This document shows, one piece after another, positions 26,677 through 34,549 of a stretch of 64,000 nt of DNA. This DNA is from an uncultured Opitutia bacterium (GTDB lineage: Bacteria > Verrucomicrobiota > Verrucomicrobiia > Opitutales > UBA953), in contig CAIMFJ010000005.1 of the NCBI GenBank assembly GCA_903840355.1, forward strand, positions 248,001-312,000, given 5' to 3'. The first letter of the stretch is position 1; each line of letters begins with the position of its first letter. Position numbers and translations under genes: made by a program. The notes under the pieces were generated by a model. It saw only the letters and a program-made list of their open reading frames with translations. It searched no databases and was not told the origin of the DNA.

Positions 26677-27825
26677 ATGACCGCTCCTTACGATAAGAAT
26701 AACCCGTTCTTGGCTGCTTTGGTGGACCGTCGTCGCTTGAGTTCTCCGCAAAGCCAAAAGGACACGCAGCACTTTGCAGTGTCGTTGCAAGGGAGTGGTC
26801 TCACTTACGAATGCGGTGATTCGCTTGGCGTATTTCCGACAAACAATCCCAAGGAAGTCCAAGCCCTCTTGTCCGCCGCTGGCTTCACCGGCGAAGAGTC
26901 CATTTTAATTCCCAAGGACCCGGCCCCCATCACGCTCCGTGCCGCCCTGAATCAACGCCTCGCGTTGAACGGTCCGACTTATAAATTCGTACAGCTACTT
27001 CATGACCGGGCGACGAATGCCGACGAGAAGGCTCTCTTGGCAGCACGCCTTGCTGAGGCTGATCCTGAAAAGAAAAAAGCCTGGTTAGAAGAACGCGCCT
27101 TCATTGATTTGTTCGTCGAGTTCCCCTCGGCCCGCGTGAGTGCCCAAGAACTCATCGAGGTTCAACGTCGCCTCATGCCACGTCTGTACTCGATTGCTTC
27201 CTCGCCCGCCAAATATCCCGACGAAATTCATCTCACGGTCGCGGTGGTGCGTTACGAGACCAATGGACGTCAACGCGAGGGCGTGTGCTCGACTTTCATG
27301 GCTGACCGGGCGCCCTTACAGCAGCCGGCGTTGCCCGTCTTTGTGACGAGCTCGCACTTCCGTTTACCTACGGATGACACGATGCCTGTTATCATGGTTG
27401 GGCCTGGTACAGGCGTGGCTCCATTTCGGAGTTTTGTGATGGATCGCGCTACTCGTGGGGCGAAGGGCGACAATTGGTTGTTCTTTGGCGATCAACGTCA
27501 GGAACACGATTTCCTGTATGCTTCGGAATGGGCTGACTATCAAAAGCAGGGTATCTTAACGCGTCTCGATATCGCTTTCTCACGCGATCAAGCGGCGAAG
27601 GTATACGTCCAAGATCGCATGTTGGAGCAGGCCGTCGAATTGTGGCGCTGGTTGCAACGCGGGGCCTATTTCTATGTTTGCGGTGATGCCAAGCGCATGG
27701 CCAAGGATGTTGATGCGATGTTGCACCGGATCGTCGCCGAGCAGGGGAGTATGACGCCTGAGGCCGCGGTGGCGTGGGTGAAACAGCTAAAGCAAGACGG
27801 CCGTTATCAGCGCGACGTTTACTGA
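26677..27825 (+). CDS. CysJ-like NADPH-dependent FAD reductase lacking a flavodoxin domain
   Basis: A 382-residue protein matching the FAD/NADP half of sulfite reductase flavoprotein and cytochrome P450 reductase. It has the FAD-binding PRLYSIASSP, GVCSTFMAD, the NADP-binding MVGPGTGVAPFRSFV, FFGDQRQEHDFLY, and YFYVCGDAKRMAKDVD, and ends in the expected aromatic Tyr. The N-terminal FMN/flavodoxin domain of CysJ is absent. The partner that receives electrons is not in the window; sulfite reductase hemoprotein or another acceptor are options. Confidence 0.88.
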   Translation: MTAPYDKNNPFLAALVDRRRLSSPQSQKDTQHFAVSLQGSGLTYECGDSLGVFPTNNPKEVQALLSAAGFTGEESILIPKDPAPITLRAALNQRLALNGPTYKFVQLLHDRATNADEKALLAARLAEADPEKKKAWLEERAFIDLFVEFPSARVSAQELIEVQRRLMPRLYSIASSPAKYPDEIHLTVAVVRYETNGRQREGVCSTFMADRAPLQQPALPVFVTSSHFRLPTDDTMPVIMVGPGTGVAPFRSFVMDRATRGAKGDNWLFFGDQRQEHDFLYASEWADYQKQGILTRLDIAFSRDQAAKVYVQDRMLEQAVELWRWLQRGAYFYVCGDAKRMAKDVDAMLHRIVAEQGSMTPEAAVAWVKQLKQDGRYQRDVY

Positions 27826-27881
27826 GTGCCCTTATTTTCGCCACTTGCCACTTTAAGGTTTTTCTCCCACATCATTCCACA

Positions 27882-28625
27882 ATGCACCTTACGCATCAAC
27901 CGCGCGTTGCTTTAGTCACCGGAGCCGGCCGTGGCATTGGTAAAGCGATTGCCGAACGCTTAGCCGCTCATGGCCATACGGTCTTGTGCGTGTCGAAGTC
28001 TGACACCTGTGTCGCCGTGGCCCAAGGGATTTTAGATAAGGGTCAAAAGGCCAAGGCTTACCAAGTGGACGTCGCCGACCCCGTGGCCGTCGCTAAAGCC
28101 TGCGAACAAATCATTGCCGAGTACGGTGCGGTCGAAATTTTGGTGAACAACGCAGGGATCACCCGGGATAAACTCGTGATGGCTATGTCCGAGACGGAGT
28201 GGAATGAAGTCCTCTCGACGAACCTTTCTTCCGCTTTCTATTGGGTTAAAGGATTGGTCCGCCCTATGACTCGCAAGCGCTGGGGTCGGATTATCAGCAT
28301 TTCCTCGGTCACCGGGGTGCAAGGTAATGCGGGTCAAGCTAACTACGCCGCCGCCAAGGCTGGTTTACATGGCTTGACGATGACGTTGGCACGCGAGCTC
28401 TCAGGCCGCGCTATCACGGCTAATGCCGTCGCCCCTGGTTTCATCACCACGGACATGACGGCCGAGCTTTCGGACGAGATTAAGCAAAAAATCCTCAGTT
28501 TTATCCCACTAGGTCGTTTTGGCTCAGTGACCGATATTGCTGCTATGGTGGATTATTTAGCCTCTGAAGAGGGGGGATATATCACCGGGCAGGTCTTTTC
28601 GGTTGACGGTGGGATGGCTATCTGA
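27882..28625 (+). CDS. fabG: 3-oxoacyl-[acyl-carrier-protein] reductase
   Basis: A 247-residue short-chain dehydrogenase for the first reduction in fatty-acid elongation. The NADP motif is TGAGRGIGKA, NNAGITRD follows, the Ser-Tyr-Lys catalytic set is in SSVTGVQGNAGQANYAAAKAG, and AVAPGFITTDM is typical of FabG. The start is ATG 27882; a longer reading from 27774 overlaps the previous gene and is rejected. It heads the run fabG-acpP-fabF. Confidence 0.94.
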   Translation: MHLTHQPRVALVTGAGRGIGKAIAERLAAHGHTVLCVSKSDTCVAVAQGILDKGQKAKAYQVDVADPVAVAKACEQIIAEYGAVEILVNNAGITRDKLVMAMSETEWNEVLSTNLSSAFYWVKGLVRPMTRKRWGRIISISSVTGVQGNAGQANYAAAKAGLHGLTMTLARELSGRAITANAVAPGFITTDMTAELSDEIKQKILSFIPLGRFGSVTDIAAMVDYLASEEGGYITGQVFSVDGGMAI

Positions 28626-28655
28626 CACCGAGAAAACACTCAAAAACCCTTTCCT

Positions 28656-28901
28656 ATGCCTGAAAATATCGAAAAACGCGTCAAGGACATCATCGAAAAG
28701 CAACTGGGTGCTAGCCAAGACCAGTTGACCGACAGCGCCACCTTCCAAGGTGACCTGAAGGCCGATTCCCTTGACTTGGTGGAAATGATCATGGCCTTCG
28801 AAGACGAATTCGGCATCCCGTCGATTCCCGAAGACAAGGCAGCCTCGATGAAGACGGTCGGTGATGCGATCTCCTACATCAAGGCCAACGCCACGAAGTA
28901 A
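28656..28901 (+). CDS. acpP: Acyl carrier protein
   Basis: An 81-residue acidic helical protein. The phosphopantetheine-attachment serine is in ADSLDLVEMIMAFEDEF, and the C-terminal GDAISYIKAN helix is typical. It carries growing acyl chains for fatty-acid and lipid A synthesis. It lies between fabG (30 bp) and fabF (27 bp), the common arrangement. The leader is A/C-rich with no Shine-Dalgarno. Confidence 0.97.
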   Translation: MPENIEKRVKDIIEKQLGASQDQLTDSATFQGDLKADSLDLVEMIMAFEDEFGIPSIPEDKAASMKTVGDAISYIKANATK

Positions 28902-28928
28902 TTTTGTGGGTCCAAGTGACCCTCATCT

Positions 28929-30182
28929 GTGAGTACTGAAAATAAAAAACGTCGCGTCGTCGTCACGGGTATTGGCACTCTGACCTCTTTAGGTCAGGAC
29001 GCGGCGACTTTTTGGGATTCCCTCACCAAGGGGCGCTCCGGCATTAGCCGCCTGACGCGTTTTGATCCCACGGACTTCCCCTCCAAGGTCGGTGCTGAAA
29101 TCAAAGATTTCGACCCTGCCAAGTTCATGGATCCGAAGGAAGCCAAGCGCAATGACCGCTACACTCAAATGGCGGTCGCAGCGTCGCGTTTAGCTGTCGA
29201 GGATGCCAAACTAGATGTGACTAAGGTCGACTCTGAACGTTTCGGAGTCATCATTGGTTCTGGTATTGGTGGGATGGAAACCATCGAGAACCAAGCACGT
29301 ATCCTCGTGGAGCGTGGCCCTTCGCGGGTTTCGCCTTTCACGATTCCCTCTTTAATTGCGAATATCGCTTCTGGCGTTGTGGCCATCGAGTTCCAGGCGA
29401 AGTCAGTTAATTTCGGCGTAGTCTCGGCCTGTGCCTCGGGCTCGCATGCCCTCGGTGAAGCCTTGCGCCACATCCGCGATGGTCATGCGGATATTATGCT
29501 TTCGGGTGGTTCGGAAGCCGCCATCACGCGTCTCGGTTACGCTGGTTTTTGTAACATGAAGGCGATGTCGACGGATTTCAACGACACGCCTGAAAAGGCT
29601 TCGCGTCCTTTTGATAAACTGCGTGACGGTTTCGTGATGGGTGAGGGTGCAGGCGTTCTCGTGATTGAGACGCTGGAGCATGCTCAAGCTCGCGGTGCCA
29701 AGATTTACTGTGAACTCGCTGGCTACGGTGCCACCTGCGATGCTTACCACATCACGGGCCAAGACCAAGAAGGCAAAGGCCTTGCCTTGTGCTTGAATCG
29801 TGCCTTGGCAGAGTCCGGCATCGATAAATCTGAAGTGGATTATATCAACGCCCACGGCACCTCCACGCCGATTAATGATCGCTGTGAGACGTTGGCGATT
29901 AAGCGTTCCTTTGGGGAAGCAGCGACCAAGCTCTCGATTTCTTCGACGAAGTCCATGACCGGCCACCTCCTCGGGGCGGCGGGTGGTATCGAGGCCGCAG
30001 TTTGCTGCCTGGCGATCCATCATGGCGTCATTCCGCCGACGATTAATTACGAAAACCCGGACCCTGATTGTGACCTCGATTACACCCCGAATGTGGCTAA
30101 AAAGCGCCAAGTTCGGGTGGCTATTTCGAATAACTTAGGCTTTGGCGGGCATAATGCCTCGTTGATTTTCCGTAAGCTCTAA
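28929..30182 (+). CDS. fabF: 3-oxoacyl-[acyl-carrier-protein] synthase II
   Basis: A 417-residue condensing enzyme starting at GTG (MSTENKKRRVVVTGIGTLTSLG). The catalytic Cys is in VVSACASGSHALGEALR, and the two His in INAHGTSTPINDRCE and SMTGHLLGAAGG. The C-terminal ISNNLGFGGHNASLIF is classical. It elongates acyl-ACP. fabD and fabH are not in the window; the FabZ dehydratase is fused to LpxC at 57630. Confidence 0.96.
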   Translation: MSTENKKRRVVVTGIGTLTSLGQDAATFWDSLTKGRSGISRLTRFDPTDFPSKVGAEIKDFDPAKFMDPKEAKRNDRYTQMAVAASRLAVEDAKLDVTKVDSERFGVIIGSGIGGMETIENQARILVERGPSRVSPFTIPSLIANIASGVVAIEFQAKSVNFGVVSACASGSHALGEALRHIRDGHADIMLSGGSEAAITRLGYAGFCNMKAMSTDFNDTPEKASRPFDKLRDGFVMGEGAGVLVIETLEHAQARGAKIYCELAGYGATCDAYHITGQDQEGKGLALCLNRALAESGIDKSEVDYINAHGTSTPINDRCETLAIKRSFGEAATKLSISSTKSMTGHLLGAAGGIEAAVCCLAIHHGVIPPTINYENPDPDCDLDYTPNVAKKRQVRVAISNNLGFGGHNASLIFRKL

Positions 30183-30239
30183 GGACTTTTTAGGAACTTC
30201 CGGGTTCACTTGGGGTTTTAATTTGCATACCCCTTCATC

Positions 30240-31046
30240 ATGATTGTCCGAGGTCTTCTTCTACACGGTCTCGCCCTGAGTCTCTTGGCGCAAGAAGCCC
30301 CGCCTCCAGCTGAAGCCTCTGCACCCGTTCCTCAAGCGGTCACGTCGGCCCAGCCCGTGCCTCCGCCTTCGAATTTGCCCGTAAGAATCCGTGCGGTTTT
30401 CACGAAGCAGGATGAGAATGGTAAAAGCGAAGTCCTCAGTGCACCCATGGTGACGGTTCCTTCTGGAGCTGAAGGTAGAGTCCAGATTCAAGGCAAGCCT
30501 GATGCTTCTGGTAAACCGAGTGAATCCATTGACTTAACTTTTTCGCCGACGATTGGTGCCGACGGCGTTGTGAACTTAGCGTTTCACTCCTTACAAAACT
30601 CCAAAGCGCCTGATCCTAAGGCTGATGATAAAACGGACGGCAAAGCAGCCGCTGGAGGAGATAATAAATCCGAGCGTCGTCGTTTTAAAGGCGGTTGGAA
30701 TCGTGATGATGTTGTGAGCACGGGGAGTCGTGAGGGTTTACCTGTTTTCCATTCCTTTTCTCCTTCGGATGGTTTGTTCTCGCTCGAAGATGCCCATGGT
30801 AATCGCCAATGGGTCACGATTGGGCGCACGTTTGACGGGTGGAAAATCGAAGCGTTTAATCAGTCGCGGCAGGTCCTCTTAATTTCGCAAGGTAAGTTCC
30901 GCCAGGAGTTGCCCCTTTACAAGGCCGTCGTCGAAGCCACGGCGAGTGAGATTAGCACCGTGGTGAGTTTGCGCTCTGGAGAGACGAAACATATCGCGGG
31001 CGTGAATGGCGTCGACGTCGCCATCACCGTGCAAGTCGGTCCTTAA
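30240..31046 (+). CDS. Unknown secreted protein
   Basis: I do not recognise this 268-residue protein. It begins with a short hydrophobic signal (GLLLHGLALSLLAQ), then a Pro/Ala-rich linker (~20-50), a beta-rich domain (~50-120), a low-complexity Asp/Lys/Gly stretch (~122-155), and a second domain with GLPVFHSFSPSDGLFSL and FDGWKIEAFNQSRQVLLI. The last part recalls proteins in which a short 'how the value is shown' beta domain follows a linker, but no family can be named. It stands alone after fabF and converges with the next gene, overlapping by four bases. Confidence 0.65.
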   Translation: MIVRGLLLHGLALSLLAQEAPPPAEASAPVPQAVTSAQPVPPPSNLPVRIRAVFTKQDENGKSEVLSAPMVTVPSGAEGRVQIQGKPDASGKPSESIDLTFSPTIGADGVVNLAFHSLQNSKAPDPKADDKTDGKAAAGGDNKSERRRFKGGWNRDDVVSTGSREGLPVFHSFSPSDGLFSLEDAHGNRQWVTIGRTFDGWKIEAFNQSRQVLLISQGKFRQELPLYKAVVEATASEISTVVSLRSGETKHIAGVNGVDVAITVQVGP

Positions 31047-31561
31047 AGTTTCCCGAGCACTTGTTGCCACTGACTAGCTTCTGACGGGTGTCCGTGTTGA
31101 GCGAGTCCGTGGGCGATGTCTTCTACGCTGGGTTCACGGACGAGGTGTCGTTCGTCGCGATCTAACTTGGAGTTAGCCTTACACACCACGGCCCAAGCGG
31201 CCCAAGCTCGCCAGCGGATAAGACCTGCCTGGGGTCCGCGGACGCGGTCGGCGAGGTGCTGATAATGCACGCGGGCGTTGCCAGTAAAATGCTCGGTGGG
31301 CTGTTGCACCATCCAGGCAATCGTGGCGTAGGGAAGCGGGTAATCCTTGAGACAGGGGGCCGAGGCAGGGACGTTGGAAAAGAGAGCCCGGTCGACCGCT
31401 AAGAGGGCCCGGGCGGGGAGGTTTTTAAGCCATAGCTGTTGTCCATAGGTCAGACAATTCAGGTAGAAGGTCTCACCTTGGTCCTCTCGCCAAGCAGCCA
31501 AATCTCGCCAAGACAGCGCCACATCGCCCGCAGGCGGCAACCAAGGGCAGGGCGCAGTCAC
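31043..31561 (-). CDS. Unknown Trp-rich soluble protein
   Basis: I do not recognise this 172-residue protein, which starts at GTG 31561, abutting the stop of the metallo-hydrolase gene. It is all-helical in appearance, rich in Trp and Ala (LSWRDLAAWRED, RWRAWAAWAVVCKA), with no signal peptide. It is the last gene of a thioesterase/hydrolase/unknown operon, so a link to their substrate is possible. Confidence 0.65.
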   Translation of the reverse strand: MTAPCPWLPPAGDVALSWRDLAAWREDQGETFYLNCLTYGQQLWLKNLPARALLAVDRALFSNVPASAPCLKDYPLPYATIAWMVQQPTEHFTGNARVHYQHLADRVRGPQAGLIRWRAWAAWAVVCKANSKLDRDERHLVREPSVEDIAHGLAQHGHPSEASQWQQVLGKL

Positions 31562-32212
31562 TTAAGGTCGGGCGTAGGGGTTGGTTTGTTTCTCTTGCCC
31601 CACGCTCGTGCTGCCGCCGTGTCCGGGGAGTAACACCGTATCGTCTGGCAGGGTGTAAATTTGTTCGCGAATGGATTTTAGCAACTGCGGCCAATTGCCG
31701 TTGGGTAAGTCGGTGCGTCCGACGGAACCTTCGAAAATGGCATCTCCTGTAAAAGCGATTTTGGCCTCGGCCACGTAAAGTAAGATGCTGCCAGGGCAGT
31801 GACCGGGCACGTGACGCACCTCGAAGTGATAACCTGCGGCGTCGACCGAGTCGCCCGTGTCTACCCACTGGGTGACTTTGACAGCCCGGAAATCATCGTC
31901 TGTTAGCATGGGCAGGAAGGATTGGTAGCGGGCTCGAAATTTCTCGATCTGCTCAATCAGCACTTCGTCATCGCGGTGTGCAATCACGGATGCCCCCGCT
32001 TGGGCAAAGTGGTAGGCGTCGCAGGTGTGATCCCAGTGACCATGGGTGATGAGGAGGTGGGTCAGTTTGAGACCACGCTGTTGAATGATGGGGAGCAGCG
32101 CGGCGGCGGCACCTTTGGGAGCGTCGATGACTACACAGGTTTTACCATCGGGCGAAGTGACCAAGTAGGTGTTGGTCGCGACGGGGCCGAGGGCCATGGA
32201 TTCGATTTTCAT
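31562..32212 (-). CDS. Metallo-beta-lactamase-fold hydrolase, glyoxalase II-like
   Basis: A 216-residue dinuclear metal hydrolase. Metal ligands are visible in THGHWDH (56-62), HVPGHCPG, FTGDAIF, and LLPGHGGS. It resembles hydroxyacylglutathione hydrolase-like proteins without the C-terminal substrate domain, so the substrate is not assigned. Its ATG overlaps the thioesterase stop (ATGA at 32209-32212). Confidence 0.88.
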   Translation of the reverse strand: MKIESMALGPVATNTYLVTSPDGKTCVVIDAPKGAAAALLPIIQQRGLKLTHLLITHGHWDHTCDAYHFAQAGASVIAHRDDEVLIEQIEKFRARYQSFLPMLTDDDFRAVKVTQWVDTGDSVDAAGYHFEVRHVPGHCPGSILLYVAEAKIAFTGDAIFEGSVGRTDLPNGNWPQLLKSIREQIYTLPDDTVLLPGHGGSTSVGQEKQTNPYARP

Positions 32213-32610
32213 GAGAAGTAACGTTGGAAGGCTTGAGTCAGGTTTTCGGGCGGACGCTGGGCTTTGAAGGCACGATTGACAAAAGCGTGTACCGTAAACC
32301 CATCGACGATTAAATCTGTCCCGCGATGTACTTGGTAGTGTAAGCGTAGACGTGCACTGGGCTTTTCGCGCAGCTCGACGGTGATTTGGAGGCGGTCGTC
32401 AAAATGTGAGGGCAGGTGATAACTCAGACCCGTTTCGAGCACGGGGAGCAGGTAGCCTTCCTTTTCGAGTTCGCGGTAGGGGCAACCGACTTGGTCGAGC
32501 AAGGCGACGCGTGCCATTTCAAACCAAGGCAGGTAATTACCATGGTAGGTGACTCCCATAGCATCTGTTTCAGCAAAGCGAACCCGAGTTTCTACCTTGG
32601 CGGTAATCAT
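32209..32610 (-). CDS. Acyl-CoA thioesterase of the 4HBT/YbgC hot-dog family
   Basis: A 133-residue hot-dog fold protein. The family signature RFAETDAMGVTYHGNYLPWFEMAR contains the catalytic Asp and the NY pair, followed by LPVLETGLSYHLPSHFDD. YbgC-type enzymes hydrolyse short acyl-CoA or acyl-ACP thioesters and, in many Gram-negatives, sit near the tol-pal genes; here it leads a small operon with a metallo-hydrolase instead. Confidence 0.88.
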   Translation of the reverse strand: MITAKVETRVRFAETDAMGVTYHGNYLPWFEMARVALLDQVGCPYRELEKEGYLLPVLETGLSYHLPSHFDDRLQITVELREKPSARLRLHYQVHRGTDLIVDGFTVHAFVNRAFKAQRPPENLTQAFQRYFS

Positions 32611-32708
32611 AGCCTAGTTTTGGCCTAGGTTGCCTGCTTTTCCAATGACAAATCGACCTTAAAAAGGCTTCTCCTTGCGCTATCAGGATTCTTTGTCAGA
32701 TAAGTGAC

Positions 32709-33359
32709 ATGGGTCAGCGTGAACGATTTGTCGTTTTTTTAGTCGGGGCGATGATGGGTGTCGGCATCCTCCTCGCAGGTCGTTCTTGCGGTCATGAAAA
32801 GCAAGACCAGCTTCGCCAGGTGCGCACGGCCTTGCACCTGCCTCCGATGATGTATGACTATGCGGTGACCCATAAAGGTTTCTACGGTCATTATGTTTTA
32901 TTTGCGAAGGTGACGACTACGCCGACGGCGCAAATCCGCGAAGTGGTCACGGGCGGCTCACGCCATTACGATGCCCAGGGTCGCGAATTGCCGGAGGAGT
33001 ATTTGTGGATTACGGAGACGTATGACCTGGGAACGCCGCTTGCTGAAGCGGGTCCCGTGAAGTCCTATTTGTTTGCCTACGCCGATCGCGTGCAGTTGAC
33101 CCTACGGCCTGGGCATAAGGCCACCGAAGTGACGTCGCCTGGCGGCGAAGCCGCTCAGGAGGTCTCGGGCCATCCCGAGCAAGCCCTGCTTTCGCTCCGT
33201 TCATGGCTGAAGCAATCTGGAAGTGCTCCCTGGGCAAACGTCCCTGGGTTTATCACTTCCTTGTCGCAGAATCCTGCTGTAGCTTCGGCGCAATGGGTTA
33301 AAATCGATTGGGAAGCCGATGCGGACCTGATTCGGGCCAACACGGGTAAAGTACGATGA
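32709..33359 (+). CDS. Unknown membrane-anchored protein upstream of a cation transporter
   Basis: I do not recognise this 216-residue protein. A single N-terminal hydrophobic helix (FVVFLVGAMMGVGILLAG) ends in a Cys (RSCGHEK), then a periplasmic-looking domain follows with YAVTHKGFYGHYVLF and a C-terminal WVKIDWEAD. Its stop overlaps the transporter start by ATGA, so the two are translationally coupled and may work together. Confidence 0.68.
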   Translation: MGQRERFVVFLVGAMMGVGILLAGRSCGHEKQDQLRQVRTALHLPPMMYDYAVTHKGFYGHYVLFAKVTTTPTAQIREVVTGGSRHYDAQGRELPEEYLWITETYDLGTPLAEAGPVKSYLFAYADRVQLTLRPGHKATEVTSPGGEAAQEVSGHPEQALLSLRSWLKQSGSAPWANVPGFITSLSQNPAVASAQWVKIDWEADADLIRANTGKVR

Positions 33360-34282
33360 GTGAACTCCAGCAAAGAGGCGTCCGGATCACGGTCTGGAGT
33401 TTTGCACTCAATGCCGTTTTGGCGGCAATTAAACTGGCGGTGGCCCTGATGGCTTCTTCGCAAGCCTTGTTGGCGGATGGAATTCATTCTTTGGTCGATA
33501 TTGCTGGCGACCTTGCGGTTTTAATTGGCTTAAATTTTGCCCACATTCCCAAGGATGATGATCATCCTTATGGTCACCATCGTTTCTCGACTTTGGCCAC
33601 GTGTTTGATTTCGGGGTTGGTGATTTTGTTTTGCGTGGGTTTGGCTTGGACGTCGCTTACGGGCTTAATGAACGGCACGGCCACCACCGTACCCGGCATT
33701 GCCGCCGCGTGGGTGGCAGGCGTTGCATTGGTGCTTAAAGAAACCTTTTACCAATACGCTCAACGCCAAGCCAAGCAGCTGGGCTCGAGTCTTTTGATGG
33801 CCAGTGCGACGGATCACCGGGCCGATGCGGTGGGTTCATTGTTAGCGCTGATTGCGGTGTTATTAGCTCACTACTCGCCCTCGCTGGTGCTATTAGATAA
33901 AGTCGTCGGATTGGTGCTCGCGGGTTGGTTGGGGGCCGAGGGGATTCGGTTGTTTAAAGGGGCCTGCGAAGACTTGATGGATACGGCTCCTGCACAAGGG
34001 GTCTTAAAGGATTTGAGTGAGCATATTTTTGAAGTTCCGGGAGCGAAGGGGTTTCACGCCTTTCGGGCTCGTCGTTTAGGCGATCGGTATGAAGTAGATT
34101 TTCACTTACAGGTAGAACCCACTGCCACCGTGGCCGAAGGGCATGCCATCGCCTCGCAGATTAAAGCGACTATCTTGCGGTTACACCCTGAAGTCATTGC
34201 CGTCTTGGTACACATTGAGCCCGATCATCCCGAGCATCATAAGGCAGAAGGTCACCACGGCCGCCCGACTCATTCTGGGTAG
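33356..34282 (+). CDS. Cation diffusion facilitator family transporter
   Basis: A 308-residue inner-membrane efflux protein. TM2 has the metal site LLADGIHSLVDIAGD (HxxxD), TM5 has TDHRADAVGSLLAL (HxxxD), and the histidine-rich cytoplasmic start DDDHPYGHHRFSTL is typical. Six TM helices are visible and a C-terminal ferredoxin-like cytosolic domain follows (~210-290) with a His-rich tail. The metal (Zn, Fe, Co, Mn) cannot be read. It ends immediately before a hairpin-repeat region. Confidence 0.92.
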   Translation: MSELQQRGVRITVWSFALNAVLAAIKLAVALMASSQALLADGIHSLVDIAGDLAVLIGLNFAHIPKDDDHPYGHHRFSTLATCLISGLVILFCVGLAWTSLTGLMNGTATTVPGIAAAWVAGVALVLKETFYQYAQRQAKQLGSSLLMASATDHRADAVGSLLALIAVLLAHYSPSLVLLDKVVGLVLAGWLGAEGIRLFKGACEDLMDTAPAQGVLKDLSEHIFEVPGAKGFHAFRARRLGDRYEVDFHLQVEPTATVAEGHAIASQIKATILRLHPEVIAVLVHIEPDHPEHHKAEGHHGRPTHSG

Positions 34283-34285
34283 GTC

Positions 34286-34301
34286 GGCTGCTGCGTCAGC
34301 C
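34286..34301. repeat. Hairpin repeat B1
   Basis: Arms GGCTG and CAGCC around the loop CTGCGT, just after the transporter stop. The outer bases (GGTC, CTCC) no longer pair fully, so this is a decayed copy of the GGAGGCTG hairpin. Its loop is the reverse complement of the ACGCAG loop in copies A3, B4 and D3. Confidence 0.65.
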
Positions 34302-34357
34302 TCCTTGGAGTGCGTTGCGCAGGGTGTGGATGTGCAGCCGACATCGCTTGGCGAAGC

Positions 34358-34379
34358 GGATGGCATGGTAATGCCATCC
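34358..34379. repeat. Hairpin repeat B2
   Basis: Arms GGATGGCAT and ATGCCATCC (9 bp, perfect) around GGTA, followed by CTACCC. The stem is unlike the other copies, but the loop and right flank match the family. Confidence 0.85.
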
Positions 34380-34424
34380 CTACCCGATACCCTAGCGTAT
34401 TAACCTGGGTGAGGTTTTGGGTAG

Positions 34425-34446
34425 GGACGTGATTACCATCACGTCC
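34425..34446. repeat. Hairpin repeat B3, copy of A2
   Basis: Arms GGACGTGAT and ATCACGTCC (9 bp, perfect) around TACC. The surrounding 34 bases equal those around 5262-5283. Confidence 0.88.
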
Positions 34447-34511
34447 GCTGGCAAAGTCCTACGTGAGTATTGTGAAATCCTGAAAGGTGTTTTTACGCGT
34501 AACGGTAAAAA

Positions 34512-34535
34512 GGGACGATGACGCAGCATCGTCCC
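34512..34535. repeat. Hairpin repeat B4, copy of A3
   Basis: Arms GGGACGATG and CATCGTCCC (9 bp) around ACGCAG. It lies 14 bp from the rluD stop and might end that transcript on the minus strand. Confidence 0.85.
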
Positions 34536-34549
34536 TGCCCAGACATCCT

